64,000 nt of DNA from Yersinia aleksiciae (GCF_001047675.1 NZ_CP011975.1:681710-745709), one strand, 5' to 3'. Shown: positions 53,086 through 62,870, counted from the stretch's first letter. Numbers and translations: made by a program. Notes: generated by a model from the sequence alone, not told the origin.

Positions 53086-54651
53086 ATGCCGCTAACCAAT
53101 AACTCGACTACCACTAAACCGCAGGAAATTGCGGCTATCGACTTGGGATCTAACAGTTTCCATATGGTGATCGCTCGCGTCGTCAACGGCGCGTTGCAGG
53201 TTTTAGGCCGCCTAAAACAGCGCGTGCATCTGGCTGATGGCCTGGATAGCAATAATATGCTCAGCGAGGAAGCCATCGAGCGGGGTCTGGCCTGTCTGGC
53301 GCTGTTTGCTGAGCGCTTGCAGGGTTTCTCACCGGACAACGTGTGTATCGTCGGCACCCATTCACTGCGTCAGGCGGCGAATGCAGAGATCTTCCTCAAG
53401 CGCGCCGCCGAAGTGATTCCCTACCCTATCGAGATTATTTCCGGTCAGGAAGAGGCGCGTCTGATCTTCATGGGCGTCGAACACACGCAGCCGGAGAAAG
53501 GCCGCAAGTTGGTCATTGATATTGGTGGTGGCTCGACTGAGTTGGTGATTGGCGAGGACTTTGAACCGCTGCTGGTGGAGAGTCGCCGCATGGGCTGCGT
53601 CAGTTTTGCCCAGCAGTTTTTCCCCCATGGCGAAATCAGCAAAGCAAATTTCAAACGCGCCCGTCTGGCGGCAGCGCAAAAGCTGGAAAATCTGGCGTGG
53701 CAATACCGAATTCAAGGCTGGCAGTATGCACTGGGCGCCTCTGGCACCATTAAAGCCACCTACGAAGTGCTGGTGGAGATGGGCGAGAAAGATGGCCTAA
53801 TCACGCCGGAACGTCTCGAGATGCTGGTGGATCAAGTGCTGCAATTCAAACACTTCTCGGCCCTGAGCCTGCCAGGTCTATCAGAAGATCGCCAATCGGT
53901 ATTTGTACCGGGTCTAGCTATCCTGTGTGGTGTGTTCGATGCGTTAGCTGTCAAAGAGTTACGTTTATCGGACGGTGCGCTACGTGAAGGCGTGCTGTAT
54001 GAAATGGAAGGCCGTTTCCGCCATCAGGATATCCGTCAACGCACAGCTAAAAGCTTGGCTGAACACTATAATATCGATCGCGAACAGGCTCGTCGGGTGC
54101 TGGAAACCACCGAGCAGCTTTATACCCAGTGGCTGGCACAGAATACCAAGTTGGTACAACCGCAGCTTGAAGCCTTGCTGAAATGGGCAGCAATGTTGCA
54201 CGAAGTGGGCCTGAGCATTAATCACAGCGGGATGCATCGCCATTCTGCCTATATTCTGCAAAACACCAACTTGCCGGGCTTCAATCAAGAGCAGCAATTA
54301 CTCTTGGCAACCTTGGTCCGGATGCATCGTAAAGCCATTAAGCTGGATGAGCTGCCGCGCTTAAATTTATTCAAGAAAAAGTATTATTTGCCGTTAATTC
54401 AATTATTGCGTTTAAGCACTTTGCTGAATAATCAGCGTCAGTCGACTACCACACCGGACAGTCTGCGTCTGATAACCGATGATAGCCACTGGACATTGCG
54501 CTTCCCTGCCGGTTATCTGGCACAGAATAATCTAGTGCAACTGGATTTTGAGCGTGAACAGGCTTATTGGGATGATGTGGTGGGCTGGAAGTTGATCATC
54601 GAGGAAGAAGAAGCACCGGAACAGGCAAATGACGCGGCACCGGCTGCGTAA
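53086..54651 (+). CDS. ppx: Exopolyphosphatase
   Basis: PPX releases phosphate from polyphosphate ends and belongs to the actin-like ATPase superfamily (521 residues; E. coli 513). [19 protein letters not shown] and [16 protein letters not shown] are the two phosphate-binding motifs; [11 protein letters not shown] and the C-terminal HD-like region ([22 protein letters not shown]) follow. It begins 10 bp after ppk. The C-terminal few residues and stop codon abut, or lie within, a truncated ERIC. Confidence 0.96.
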   Translation: MPLTNNSTTTKPQEIAAIDLGSNSFHMVIARVVNGALQVLGRLKQRVHLADGLDSNNMLSEEAIERGLACLALFAERLQGFSPDNVCIVGTHSLRQAANAEIFLKRAAEVIPYPIEIISGQEEARLIFMGVEHTQPEKGRKLVIDIGGGSTELVIGEDFEPLLVESRRMGCVSFAQQFFPHGEISKANFKRARLAAAQKLENLAWQYRIQGWQYALGASGTIKATYEVLVEMGEKDGLITPERLEMLVDQVLQFKHFSALSLPGLSEDRQSVFVPGLAILCGVFDALAVKELRLSDGALREGVLYEMEGRFRHQDIRQRTAKSLAEHYNIDREQARRVLETTEQLYTQWLAQNTKLVQPQLEALLKWAAMLHEVGLSINHSGMHRHSAYILQNTNLPGFNQEQQLLLATLVRMHRKAIKLDELPRLNLFKKKYYLPLIQLLRLSTLLNNQRQSTTTPDSLRLITDDSHWTLRFPAGYLAQNNLVQLDFEREQAYWDDVVGWKLIIEEEEAPEQANDAAPAA

Positions 54652-54654
54652 GCG

Positions 54655-54852
54655 AAGTGAATCCCGATGAGCTGACCCAAGTCAGTGATTCGGGTGACCG
54701 AGTGCAGCTAACACCGCTGCAGCGCCAAGGTCCAGGGTTTTCCCAAAGTCATTGGGGTTGCAGCAAGGCAGCAAACAAGTGAATCCCGATGAGCTGACCC
54801 AAGTCAGTGATTCGGGTGACCGAGTGCAGCTAACACCGCTGCAGCGCCAAGG
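54655..54852 (+). repeat. Tandem ERIC-derived repeat between ppx and yfgG
   Basis: A 76-bp segment (AAGTGAATCCCGATGAGC... to ...GCAGCGCCAAGG) occurs twice without a difference, at 54655-54730 and 54777-54852, period 122 bp. Between them lies a left ERIC arm (AAAGTCATTGGGGTTGCAGCAAGGCAGC). It is an ERIC with an added partial copy. Confidence 0.9.
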
Positions 54853-54865
54853 ACGCAGGGAAAAT

Positions 54866-55057
54866 ATGAGACGAAGACCCTCGACACAGCTAACAAAAAT
54901 AATCTTACTAGTGAGCTTCCTCATTCTATTTGGTCGCTTATTGTATGCGGCTGTCGCCTCTATTTCTCATCACCAAGAGCGCCAGCAGTTGCAACAGGTC
55001 GAGCTGTCGGTAGAGGGTGAACCAGCCGGCCCTCATGAGACTGATCTTAGCCCGTAG
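54866..55057 (+). CDS. yfgG: Small membrane protein YfgG (DUF2633)
   Basis: A 63-residue protein with a basic N-terminus (MRRRPSTQLTK), one hydrophobic span (IILLVSFLILFGRLLYAAVAS) and a Q/E-rich tail (HHQERQQLQQVELSVEG). It has the same length and layout as E. coli YfgG, which also lies downstream of ppk-ppx. AGGG precedes the ATG at 54866. Translation could run from 54752 through the ERIC in frame, but that extension is repeat-derived and unlikely. Function is not established from sequence. Confidence 0.85.
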   Translation: MRRRPSTQLTKIILLVSFLILFGRLLYAAVASISHHQERQQLQQVELSVEGEPAGPHETDLSP

Positions 55058-55061
55058 GTGC

Positions 55062-55098
55062 AAGCGAACAACCCTGTAATTTCAAGTACGAAGGGTAA
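55062..55098 (+). repeat. Right-end ERIC fragment before mgtE
   Basis: CAAGCGAACAACCCTGTAATTTCAAGTACGAAGGGTA-type sequence resembles the right arm of ERIC (compare CGGCTTCAAGTATGAAGGGTA at purM). With the tandem copy upstream, yfgG is flanked by ERIC pieces. It ends 20 bp before the mgtE ATG. Confidence 0.6.
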
Positions 55099-55118
55099 TT
55101 TCGAATCAAGGACACATT

Positions 55119-56597
55119 ATGTCACCAGCACCAATCATACCTGCGCCACTCTCTGCCGTGATAAAGAACAAAACGAAAAATAATACGAAAAAACTGGCGG
55201 AGATACGCAACCGGATACTTTCCCTGTTACTGAATAATAAAGCCTTGGTTGATGGCATTCTTGGCCGCCAGGACGAGCGCGAAAAGCTCAGTGATGAGCA
55301 GTTGTCAGCACAGACATTAGAAATCAAAAACCTGCTTGATGACCTACACGCAGCCGACCTTGCCGACTTACTTGAAGCCCTGCCCAATGACGAACGTTTG
55401 GCCTTGTGGCGCTTAGTCAAAAACGAGAAACGCGGCCAAACCTTAGTTGAAGTCTCTGAGACGGTGTGGGACACCCTGATCAAAGAGATGAGCGATAAAG
55501 ACCTGCTGAAAGCGATGCGCACCTTGCATGTCGATGAGCAGGCTTATCTGGCCGAGTATCTGCCACGTAACCTGATGGGCCGCCTGCTCACCTCACTGGA
55601 CCCCGATCAGCGCGCCCGTGTGCGGGAAGTGATCCAGTATGGCCGTGACACTGTCGGTCAGATGATGGATTTCGAGCTGGTCACGGTACGCGCAGACGTG
55701 ACACTGGCGACGGTACACCGCTATTTGCGCTATCGGGGCAGCATCCCCGACGCCACAGATAAAATCTTTGTCATTGACCGCAAGAATACCTTGCTCGGCG
55801 AACTGCCACTGACCGCCATCTTACTCAACTCACCCGATACCCAAGTTTTTGAGGTGATGGAGAGCAATCCGACCACCTTCCAACCCGAGCAGAAAGCGGA
55901 AGATGCGGCAGGTGCGTTTGAACGTTATGACTTAATCAGTGCCGCGGTGATTGATGCCAAAGGCAAACTGATGGGCCGCCTGACCATCGAAGAGATCGTC
56001 GACGTGGTCAATGAAGAGAGCGATACCACCTTAAGACGGATGGGGGGCTTAAGCCCGGAAGAGGATGTGTTCTCCCCGGTAGGACGCGCGGTTCGCACCC
56101 GCTGGTCGTGGCTGGCAATTAACCTCTGTACCGCGTTTGTTGCCTCACGGGTCATCGGCTTATTTGAAGATACTATTTCGCAATTGGTGGCACTGGCGGC
56201 GTTGATGCCGATCGTGGCCGGAATTGGCGGTAATACCGGCAATCAAACCATCACCATGATTGTCCGCGCCTTGGCGTTGCACCATATTCAGCAAGGCAAT
56301 GTGACCTTCCTGATGTTCCGCGAATTAGGTGTGGCGCTGATTAATGGCTTGGTCTGGGGCGGCATTATGGGGGTGGTCACTTATCTGCTCTATGGCGACC
56401 CCGCCATGGGCGGTGTGATGACCTTAGCAATGATGCTAAATCTGTTAATGGCGGCGTTGATGGGAGTGATTATCCCGATGACCATGGCCCGATTAGGCCG
56501 TGACCCGGCGATCGGTTCCAGTGTCATGATCACCGCCATCACCGATACCGGCGGATTTTTCATCTTTCTGGGGCTGGCGACCCTATTCTTAGTCTAG
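55119..56597 (+). CDS. mgtE: Magnesium transporter MgtE
   Basis: A Mg2+ channel of 492 residues. The cytoplasmic N-domain (about 35-165) contains LHAADLADLLEALPNDERLALW; two CBS domains follow (about 165-300, e.g. VIDRKNTLLGELPLT and VIDAKGKLMGRLTIEEIVDVV); then five membrane spans with ALMPIVAGIGGNTGNQT and the pore-lining MLNLLMAALMGVIIPM and SSVMITAITDTGGFFIFL. This is not at the ppk-ppx-yfgG location in E. coli K-12, which lacks mgtE, so it is a gain relative to that order. Confidence 0.94.
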   Translation: MSPAPIIPAPLSAVIKNKTKNNTKKLAEIRNRILSLLLNNKALVDGILGRQDEREKLSDEQLSAQTLEIKNLLDDLHAADLADLLEALPNDERLALWRLVKNEKRGQTLVEVSETVWDTLIKEMSDKDLLKAMRTLHVDEQAYLAEYLPRNLMGRLLTSLDPDQRARVREVIQYGRDTVGQMMDFELVTVRADVTLATVHRYLRYRGSIPDATDKIFVIDRKNTLLGELPLTAILLNSPDTQVFEVMESNPTTFQPEQKAEDAAGAFERYDLISAAVIDAKGKLMGRLTIEEIVDVVNEESDTTLRRMGGLSPEEDVFSPVGRAVRTRWSWLAINLCTAFVASRVIGLFEDTISQLVALAALMPIVAGIGGNTGNQTITMIVRALALHHIQQGNVTFLMFRELGVALINGLVWGGIMGVVTYLLYGDPAMGGVMTLAMMLNLLMAALMGVIIPMTMARLGRDPAIGSSVMITAITDTGGFFIFLGLATLFLV

Positions 56598-56683
56598 ATA
56601 TTATTTGAATTAATAATAAATTGAGCATTTGACAAAACGAACAACACTCGGCGGTGCTCATCTATACTAAACTTTTGAATATG

Positions 56684-56714
56684 ACCGTATTTTAAATGCG
56701 GTTTATTTTTTATG
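56684..56714 (+). terminator. Terminator of mgtE
   Basis: ACCGTATT / AATGCGGT stem (one G-T) with a short loop, followed by TTATTTTTTAT, between mgtE and the next gene. Confidence 0.7.
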
Positions 56715-56768
56715 TGATGAGGTTTTCTCATCATAACCCGCATACTTGCAAGCAAAATAGGGCGTTCT

Positions 56769-59700
56769 ATGGATCTCAGCGCGGCCGAAAAACCGGCACC
56801 TGATAATAAAACCATTCTGCACATCACTTTCGTCAGCATTGTGGTGTTTTTGCTTGCACTCTTTTGTATCCGTCTTTCTGAGCAATCAGAAAATCTGGCC
56901 CCGTTGTGGTTCCCGACTGCGGTGCTCATGGTGGCCCTATTCCACCACCCTTTGCGTTACTGGTCGTGGCAATTATTGTCGGCGGGAATATGTATTGTTG
57001 CCGCCAACTTTATTTTATATGGCGTCAGTTGGTTCCCGTTGCCACTCACCTTGATCAATCTGGCTGAATCGGCTGCCGGTGCATGGTTGCTGCGGCGCTT
57101 CCTGCAACCGAAAGACCCACTCAATAGCCTGTTCAGTTGGCTCAAGTTCTCGATTTGCACCGTGATTATCGTCCCACTCATCAGTGGGCTGGCGGCGGCC
57201 TGGTATCTGTCACCACAAAATGGCAGCGTTGGGCAGGTGCTCACGGTGTGGTTTATGTCCGAAGCCATCGGTATGTTGGCCCTTGGGCCAGTGGGGCTAC
57301 TTTATCGCCGTGGTTACTTTAATATCGCGACCAAATCCAAAGCGCTGTTTGACATGATGTGGATGATGATTCTATCGCTGTCCGCCTGCTATATCGGCCT
57401 GCTTTACCTGCCCTTTCCGTTCACCTTTGTTATTCTGTCGCTCATTTGGGCCGCAATCCGCCTGCCCCGTCTGGAGACATTTACCCTCTGTTTTCTGGCC
57501 ACCTTGCTGATTGCGCTAATGATCAATTTCAACCTGTTTACCCTTCAGGCTGATACCAAAATGTCAGTTCAAGCCTTCTCATTTATTCCGCTATTGATGG
57601 TGCTAATCCCGCCGCACGCCATGGCGATGGTGATGCACGCCTTCCGCATGGAAAAAGAGCATATCGTTGAGAGTGAAAACCGCTTTCGTAATGCTATGGA
57701 GTATTCGGCTATCGGCATGGCGCTGGTTTCGCCGGAAGGCAAATGGATACAGGTCAATCAAGCGCTGTGCAAGTTGCTGGGCTACAGTCAAGAAACCTTG
57801 ATCACCCTGACTTTCCAGCAAATCACCCATCCAGAAGATCTCTCGGCTGACCTGAAATTACTCGATGACCTGTATCATGGCCGTATCCCCAGCTACTCGA
57901 TGGAGAAGCGCTATATCCGCAGTGATGGCGAGGTAGTATGGGCGCTGTTGGTGGTGAGTGTGGTGCGGGATCACGAGCAACAACCGCTCTATTACATCTC
58001 GCAGGTCGAAGATATCAATGACCTGAAAAAGACCGAGATCATTAACCGCCGTTTGATGGAGCGTATTACGTTGGCTAACGAAGCGGGCGGCATTGGCATC
58101 TGGGAATTGGATCTGAGAAAGCAGGTGATCAGCTGGGATAAACGGATGTACGAGCTTTATCATATCCCGCTGCATACCCCCGTTGACGATAAAGTTTGGC
58201 GCACACACGTGCATCCAGAAGATATCAATCGGGTCAATCGTGAATATAACGCGGCCCTCAAGCAGCGCCAGCCCTATCGGCTGGAGTTCAGGCTGTTGTT
58301 GCCGAATGGCGAGATTGTTCATCTGCGCAATCAGGCCAATATGGTGTGCGACAAGCACGGCAATATTCTGCGACTGATGGGTACCACGCTGGATATGACC
58401 GAAATCAGAAACCTGACGGAAGCGCTGCACGAAGAGAAAGAGCGGTTGCATATCACGCTAGACTCCATCGGCGAAGCGGTGGTCTGTACCGATCAGGAGA
58501 TGAAGATTACCTTTATGAACCCGGTCGCCGAGAAAATGACCGGTTGGGCCAATACCATCGCTCTGGGCCAGCCGGTCAGCCATATCATCAAGCTGACCAA
58601 CGGAGTGGATGGGCCAGAAATTGAAAATCCAATCGAGCACTGCCTCAACCACCGCCCTTACTCTTCGCTGAATGAGTCTATGGTGTTGCATCATCGCGAC
58701 GGCCAGTATTATGACATTCAGGAGTCAGTCGCGCCGCTGAAAACCCTCGAAGGCGGGGTGGTCGGGGCGGTGATGGTGTTCCAGGATGTTGGCGAATCCC
58801 GCGCCATGATGCGCAAACTCAGTCACAGTGCCTCCCACGACAATCTGACCGGCCTGCCCAACCGCGCCAATTTTGAAAATAAGTTGAAGGCGGCCATTCA
58901 GGTCAGTGTCGAGCTCAACCAGCAACATGCGCTGGCGTTCCTCGACTTAGACTATTTTAAAGCCATCAACGACACCGCTGGGCATCCGGCTGGGGATGCC
59001 TTGCTGAAAGAGCTGAGCCAGTTGATGCGCCAGCATTTACGCAACAGCGACTGTGTCGCGCGTCTCGGCGGGGATGAGTTCGGTTTACTGATGCTCAACT
59101 GCACCCTACCCCACGCCAAAGCCATCACCCAAAGTCTGGTCTCCATGATCAATGGCTACCATTTCTACTGGGAAGATAAGCTCTATCGTATCGGGGCCAG
59201 CGCCGGGGTGACCCAAATCAGCAGCAACAACAATCAGCGCAGTGAGATTATGGCGCAAGCTGATATCGCCTGTTATACCGCCAAACACAGTGGCCGTGGT
59301 CAGGTGTTTCTCTATCAGCCACGGCAAAAACAGTTGTTGGCACGACAGCACGAATTACTGAGCAAAGAGGATGTCGAAAATATCCTTAGCAACAGCCAAC
59401 TGGCACTGCAACTGACCCCGACGGCACCGCCTAAAACACCGTTATCAGTCTGCTTTTATCAGGTCAGTTTTGAGCTCAATCGGCCACAGAACATCAATGT
59501 CAGCCAGGCGGCATTTCAGGAGGCCGCGCTGCTGTATGGCTTACTGCCGCAAGCCGATGGCTGGGTGTGCAAGCAACTGTTAGTGACGCAAGCCGAGGCG
59601 ATTAGCCGCAAAGGGCTGGCACTGGCGATCCCATTATCCGAGCTAGCGCTGCTTAAAGAGGATTTCCGTCAGTCACTGCTGGCACAGGTGCAACAGACCC

Positions 59701-60119
59701 CGTTGCCACCGCAAAGTTTGTACTGGATGGTCGATGAATCCACCTTGCTGCAATACCCGTTTGCGATTGGTAATTTCCTCGCCAAGCTGCAAGAGCTGGG
59801 TTGTCAGTTAATCGTCAAAGAGTTTGGTCACAATCTGAACGATTTTGAGTTATTGGCCGAGCACACCATCAACTACCTAAAATTCAATAGCGATTTAATT
59901 GCCCATATTCATATCAATCAAATGGATGAGGTGCTGGTCTCCATCATCAACGGCACGGCGCAGCGGGCCGGTATCGCCACACTGGCAGGCCCAGCCGAAT
60001 TACCGCCGATCCTCAATAAGCTGATCGCGATTGGTGTCGATTTAGCCGACGGCGAGACCATTGGCCGCACGCAACCACTGTCTGAGGTGCTGAACAGCGG
60101 CTATTTCGCAGCCAAATAG
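56769..60119 (+). CDS. dgcE: Diguanylate cyclase DgcE (YegE): MASE1-PAS-PAS-PAS-GGDEF-degenerate EAL
   Basis: A 1116-residue inner-membrane c-di-GMP enzyme similar throughout to E. coli YegE (1105). About eight N-terminal spans form a MASE1 sensor (residues 1-300). PAS domains start near FRNAMEYSAIGMALVSPEGKW, ITLANEAGGIGIWELDL and TLDSIGEAVVCTDQEMKITFMN. The GGDEF domain (about 680-850) has HDNLTGLPNRANF and the intact catalytic CVARLGGDEFGLLM. The C-terminal 250 residues align with the EAL part but lack an EAL motif, so only cyclase activity is expected. In E. coli yegE also neighbours yegD. Confidence 0.94.
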   Translation: MDLSAAEKPAPDNKTILHITFVSIVVFLLALFCIRLSEQSENLAPLWFPTAVLMVALFHHPLRYWSWQLLSAGICIVAANFILYGVSWFPLPLTLINLAESAAGAWLLRRFLQPKDPLNSLFSWLKFSICTVIIVPLISGLAAAWYLSPQNGSVGQVLTVWFMSEAIGMLALGPVGLLYRRGYFNIATKSKALFDMMWMMILSLSACYIGLLYLPFPFTFVILSLIWAAIRLPRLETFTLCFLATLLIALMINFNLFTLQADTKMSVQAFSFIPLLMVLIPPHAMAMVMHAFRMEKEHIVESENRFRNAMEYSAIGMALVSPEGKWIQVNQALCKLLGYSQETLITLTFQQITHPEDLSADLKLLDDLYHGRIPSYSMEKRYIRSDGEVVWALLVVSVVRDHEQQPLYYISQVEDINDLKKTEIINRRLMERITLANEAGGIGIWELDLRKQVISWDKRMYELYHIPLHTPVDDKVWRTHVHPEDINRVNREYNAALKQRQPYRLEFRLLLPNGEIVHLRNQANMVCDKHGNILRLMGTTLDMTEIRNLTEALHEEKERLHITLDSIGEAVVCTDQEMKITFMNPVAEKMTGWANTIALGQPVSHIIKLTNGVDGPEIENPIEHCLNHRPYSSLNESMVLHHRDGQYYDIQESVAPLKTLEGGVVGAVMVFQDVGESRAMMRKLSHSASHDNLTGLPNRANFENKLKAAIQVSVELNQQHALAFLDLDYFKAINDTAGHPAGDALLKELSQLMRQHLRNSDCVARLGGDEFGLLMLNCTLPHAKAITQSLVSMINGYHFYWEDKLYRIGASAGVTQISSNNNQRSEIMAQADIACYTAKHSGRGQVFLYQPRQKQLLARQHELLSKEDVENILSNSQLALQLTPTAPPKTPLSVCFYQVSFELNRPQNINVSQAAFQEAALLYGLLPQADGWVCKQLLVTQAEAISRKGLALAIPLSELALLKEDFRQSLLAQVQQTPLPPQSLYWMVDESTLLQYPFAIGNFLAKLQELGCQLIVKEFGHNLNDFELLAEHTINYLKFNSDLIAHIHINQMDEVLVSIINGTAQRAGIATLAGPAELPPILNKLIAIGVDLADGETIGRTQPLSEVLNSGYFAAK

Positions 60120-60297
60120 TGTGCATCGCTGCCCCCCTTTTTGCTTCCTCCATCGCCCTCGACAGCGCCGCAGGGAATATTTTTATCCCTTAGGCGCGAT
60201 TCCCTCGTTCAGGATAAAAAAATCCCTGCTTTGACGATTGCTCCGCTGCCCACTCTGGGGTAAAGTCGGGCCCTTTTATTTGGCCTGGGGAGCAATG

Positions 60298-61650
60298 ATG
60301 TTCATTGGATTTGACTACGGCACAGCAAACTGCTCGGTTGCCGTGATGCGGGGCGATGCCCCCGAATTGCTGACACTGGAAAATAATGACGTCTATCTGC
60401 CATCCATGCTATGTGCGCCAACGCGGGAAGCCGTCAGTGAGTGCCTGCACCGCCACTGGCAGGTACCCACTGGCAGTGACGAAAACCAGCAACTGTTACG
60501 CCGGGCCATGGCGTTTAACCGCGAAGAAGATATTCCGGTCTCTGCCGATAGTCTGATGTTCGGCCTGTCCGCACTGGCGCAATACATTGAAGACCCGGAA
60601 GAAGTTTACTTTGTCAAATCACCTAAATCCTTCTTAGGGGCCAACGGCCTGAAGCCACAGCAACTGGCGCTGTTTGAGGATTTGGTCTGCGCCATGATGT
60701 TCCACATTAAGCGGCAGGCAGAATCGGTTCTGGCCGCTGAAATCAGCCAAACGGTGATTGGCCGTCCGGTCAACTTTCAGGGTTCCGGTGGCGAAGAGGC
60801 CAACCGTCAGGCTGAGGGTATTTTACTGCGCGCCGCCCAACGTGCCGGTTTTCGCGATATCGCCTTCCAGTTTGAGCCGGTTGCCGCAGGGCTGGATTTT
60901 GAAGCCACACTGACCGAAGAGAAAACCGTATTGGTGGTGGATATCGGCGGCGGCACCACTGACTGCTCGGTGCTGTTGATGGGGCCGAAATGGCAGGGGC
61001 TGGCAGATCGCCAGCAAAGTCTGCTGGGCCACAGTGGTTGCCGCGTCGGCGGTAACGATCTCGATATCATGTTGGCGTTTAAGCAACTGATGCCGCTGTT
61101 TGGTATGGGAGGCGAAACCGAAAAAGGTATTGCCATGCCGTCGCTGCCTTACTGGAATGCGGTTGCTACCAATGATGTTCCAGCACAAAGCGACTTCTAC
61201 AGCACCGCCAATGGCCGCTTCCTGCGTGATTTGATTCGTGACGCCGCGAACCCGCAGCAAGTCGAGCGCCTGCTGAAAGTGTATCAACAGCGCCTAAGCT
61301 ACCGCATCGTGCGCGCCGCAGAAGAGAGCAAAATTGCGCTGTCCGAGCAACAGCAGGTCGCTGCGGCACTGAGTTTTGTCCAGCCGGAACTGGGGCAGAC
61401 CATCAGCCAGCAGCAACTGGCGGAGGCTATCTCTCAGCCGCTGCAACGGATTCAGGAGCAAGTCAGCCTCGCGCTCTCCACCAGCCACGTCACCCCGGAT
61501 GTGATTTACCTGACTGGCGGCAGCGCCCGCTCGCCGTTACTGCGTGCCGCCTTACAGCAGCAACTGCCGGGTATCCCGCTGGTGGGTGGTAATGACTTCG
61601 GCTCGGTCACCGCAGGGTTAGCCCGCTGGGCGCAGACGCTGTATCGGTGA
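60298..61650 (+). CDS. yegD: Hsp70-family protein YegD
   Basis: An actin/Hsp70-fold ATPase of 450 residues, equal to E. coli YegD. MFIGFDYGTANCSVAVM is the phosphate-1 motif, VLVVDIGGGTTDCSVLL phosphate-2, and DVIYLTGGSARSPLLRAAL the adenosine motif. It lacks the C-terminal substrate-binding domain of DnaK, so chaperone activity is uncertain. GGGGAG precedes two ATGs (60295, 60298); the second matches the family start. It follows dgcE after about 180 bp. Confidence 0.94.
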   Translation: MFIGFDYGTANCSVAVMRGDAPELLTLENNDVYLPSMLCAPTREAVSECLHRHWQVPTGSDENQQLLRRAMAFNREEDIPVSADSLMFGLSALAQYIEDPEEVYFVKSPKSFLGANGLKPQQLALFEDLVCAMMFHIKRQAESVLAAEISQTVIGRPVNFQGSGGEEANRQAEGILLRAAQRAGFRDIAFQFEPVAAGLDFEATLTEEKTVLVVDIGGGTTDCSVLLMGPKWQGLADRQQSLLGHSGCRVGGNDLDIMLAFKQLMPLFGMGGETEKGIAMPSLPYWNAVATNDVPAQSDFYSTANGRFLRDLIRDAANPQQVERLLKVYQQRLSYRIVRAAEESKIALSEQQQVAAALSFVQPELGQTISQQQLAEAISQPLQRIQEQVSLALSTSHVTPDVIYLTGGSARSPLLRAALQQQLPGIPLVGGNDFGSVTAGLARWAQTLYR

Positions 61651-61707
61651 TTTTGTTCGGTTAAAAATCACTCAATGGTCATCTGACCTTCCTCGCCTCA
61701 ATAGTGT

Positions 61708-61730
61708 CGGGCCGCAAAATAGCGGCCCGA
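61708..61730 (+). terminator. Hairpin downstream of yegD
   Basis: CGGGCCGC / GCGGCCCG stem with an AAAATA loop, about 57 bp after the yegD stop. Only ATTACC follows. Confidence 0.55.
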
Positions 61731-61762
61731 TTACCGCGTCTTGTGCGGAATATCAAAAGCGC

Positions 61763-61987
61763 ATTCAAAAAAATAGCCCAAAAACGTGTCGGTTATTCAC
61801 TATTGCCGTGGCGGGCTATCTATTTGTGCCATCGACCTCCTATGCAGCTCTTATATGTGCCACATCGCCCGGCGGGAACATTTCAGTGAATACTCATTTT
61901 GATTTTAAGCGTAATTCGACCGCCTTCAATACCGTCACCCCCGGCAATACCCATGCCAGTGCGACATTGACCATGACTTATCAGTAA
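61763..61987 (+). pseudogene. Remnant of a secreted fimbrial/coat-type subunit gene
   Basis: A single open frame with no ATG, GTG or TTG start encodes a signal-peptide-like stretch (RLFTIAVAGYLFVPSTSYA) joined directly to a short Thr/Asn/Ser-rich tail ending NTHASATLTMTYQ and stop. The ending resembles the last beta-strand of chaperone-usher or spore-coat-U pilins, but the mature part is only about 46 residues instead of about 150. It looks like a subunit gene that lost its start and its middle. The family call is tentative. Confidence 0.45.
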
Positions 61988-62062
61988 TAGAATAACCTAA
62001 CACCCGTATTGGCATAAAAGCGAACGGGTAAGTTCTGTTTAGAGGCTAAGATTAAAAACCCA

Positions 62063-62108
62063 TTAACTAAAAAGGTAGGATAATAACTCACACTACCTTT
62101 TTAGTTAA
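62063..62108. terminator. Bidirectional terminator
   Basis: A perfect 16-bp stem, TTAACTAAAAAGGTAG / CTACCTTTTTAGTTAA, with a 14-base loop and A/T-rich flanks. It ends 14 bp before the stop codon of the leftward orphan gene and closes whatever reads through from yegD. Confidence 0.85.
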
Positions 62109-62121
62109 AAAATATAACAGG

Positions 62122-62586
62122 CTAAACATACTCCCTAAGTTTATTTGAAATATATTCAGTTGTGGTGTTGAGAATAGTGCCACCAATCTGTTCAACAAGT
62201 GGCCCAGCATTATTATAGGCCACATAACGTCCTGCTTCGATGGTGGAGAATAATAAAGTGCGACCCGCCAGCGTGCAACTCATCAGCGTGCAACTCATCA
62301 GCATGTTAATAGCAGTCCCCCACCGATTCTCTACCGGTAATAAAGGTTGATCAGCAGAGGTTTCGGCATACTGAGCCTGATGATCGTTCGCGGGCGGCAC
62401 GGGTTGAGATACAACATGCGCGCCAGATTTTTCACAGAATAATGTCAGGTTCTTCGCACCGACAGATAACTCTGTCTGTTCAGTTTGTGAGTCATCAGAG
62501 TATCCTTGCCATGCGTTCAACTCTTGATCAGTAATGGGTCCAGCGTTGATTGTCGGGGGGAAATAAGCATTCACTCCATTGATCAT
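62122..62586 (-). CDS. Orphan protein of unknown function
   Basis: A 154-residue protein that I do not recognise. The N-terminal half is polar, Pro/Gln/Ser-rich and acidic (GPITDQELNAWQGYSDDSQT), with no signal peptide; the C-terminal half is hydrophobic to amphipathic (GTAINMLMSCTL, FSTIEAGRYVAYNNAGPLVEQIGG). That layout is seen in some secreted effectors and translocators, but nothing else supports such a role. It contains an in-frame 15-bp duplication (MSCTLMSCTL). Isolated by terminators, facing away from mdtA and not present between yegD and mdtA in E. coli. Confidence 0.6.
   Translation of the reverse strand: MINGVNAYFPPTINAGPITDQELNAWQGYSDDSQTEQTELSVGAKNLTLFCEKSGAHVVSQPVPPANDHQAQYAETSADQPLLPVENRWGTAINMLMSCTLMSCTLAGRTLLFSTIEAGRYVAYNNAGPLVEQIGGTILNTTTEYISNKLREYV
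62271..62300 (-). repeat. Perfect 15-bp tandem duplication in the orphan gene
   Basis: GCGTGCAACTCATCA occurs twice with no difference at 62271-62285 and 62286-62300, duplicating Met-Ser-Cys-Thr-Leu in frame; perfect identity suggests a recent event. Confidence 0.95.
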
Positions 62587-62870
62587 ATTTTTACTCTCAG
62601 AGACAGATAAAGTGGTGGCAGAAAGAGTACATTTAGGCCTATTAACTCGCTTCCAAATTTATCAACCTACTGATACTTTTAGAACGCTAACCAATAGATA
62701 CGCCGCCAAACTGCAATATTCACCAGATATCTCTATATATCCTGACATTTCTTCCACATTTCCTCCATTTTTATCCGGTAAATCCCCGCTAAACTAGTAA
62801 GATATCCAAAGATTAACTTATGCATTTATGTTGCAGCCAACCAGATTATCAGAAGGAATTCTCCGCCATC

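Larger units (their letters stand above)
61651..62121. other. Intergenic region with a decayed gene remnant
   Basis: 471 bp between yegD and the orphan gene. It holds a G+C hairpin after yegD, a fimbrial-type remnant and a strong bidirectional terminator, listed separately. No intact gene was seen. Confidence 0.6.
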
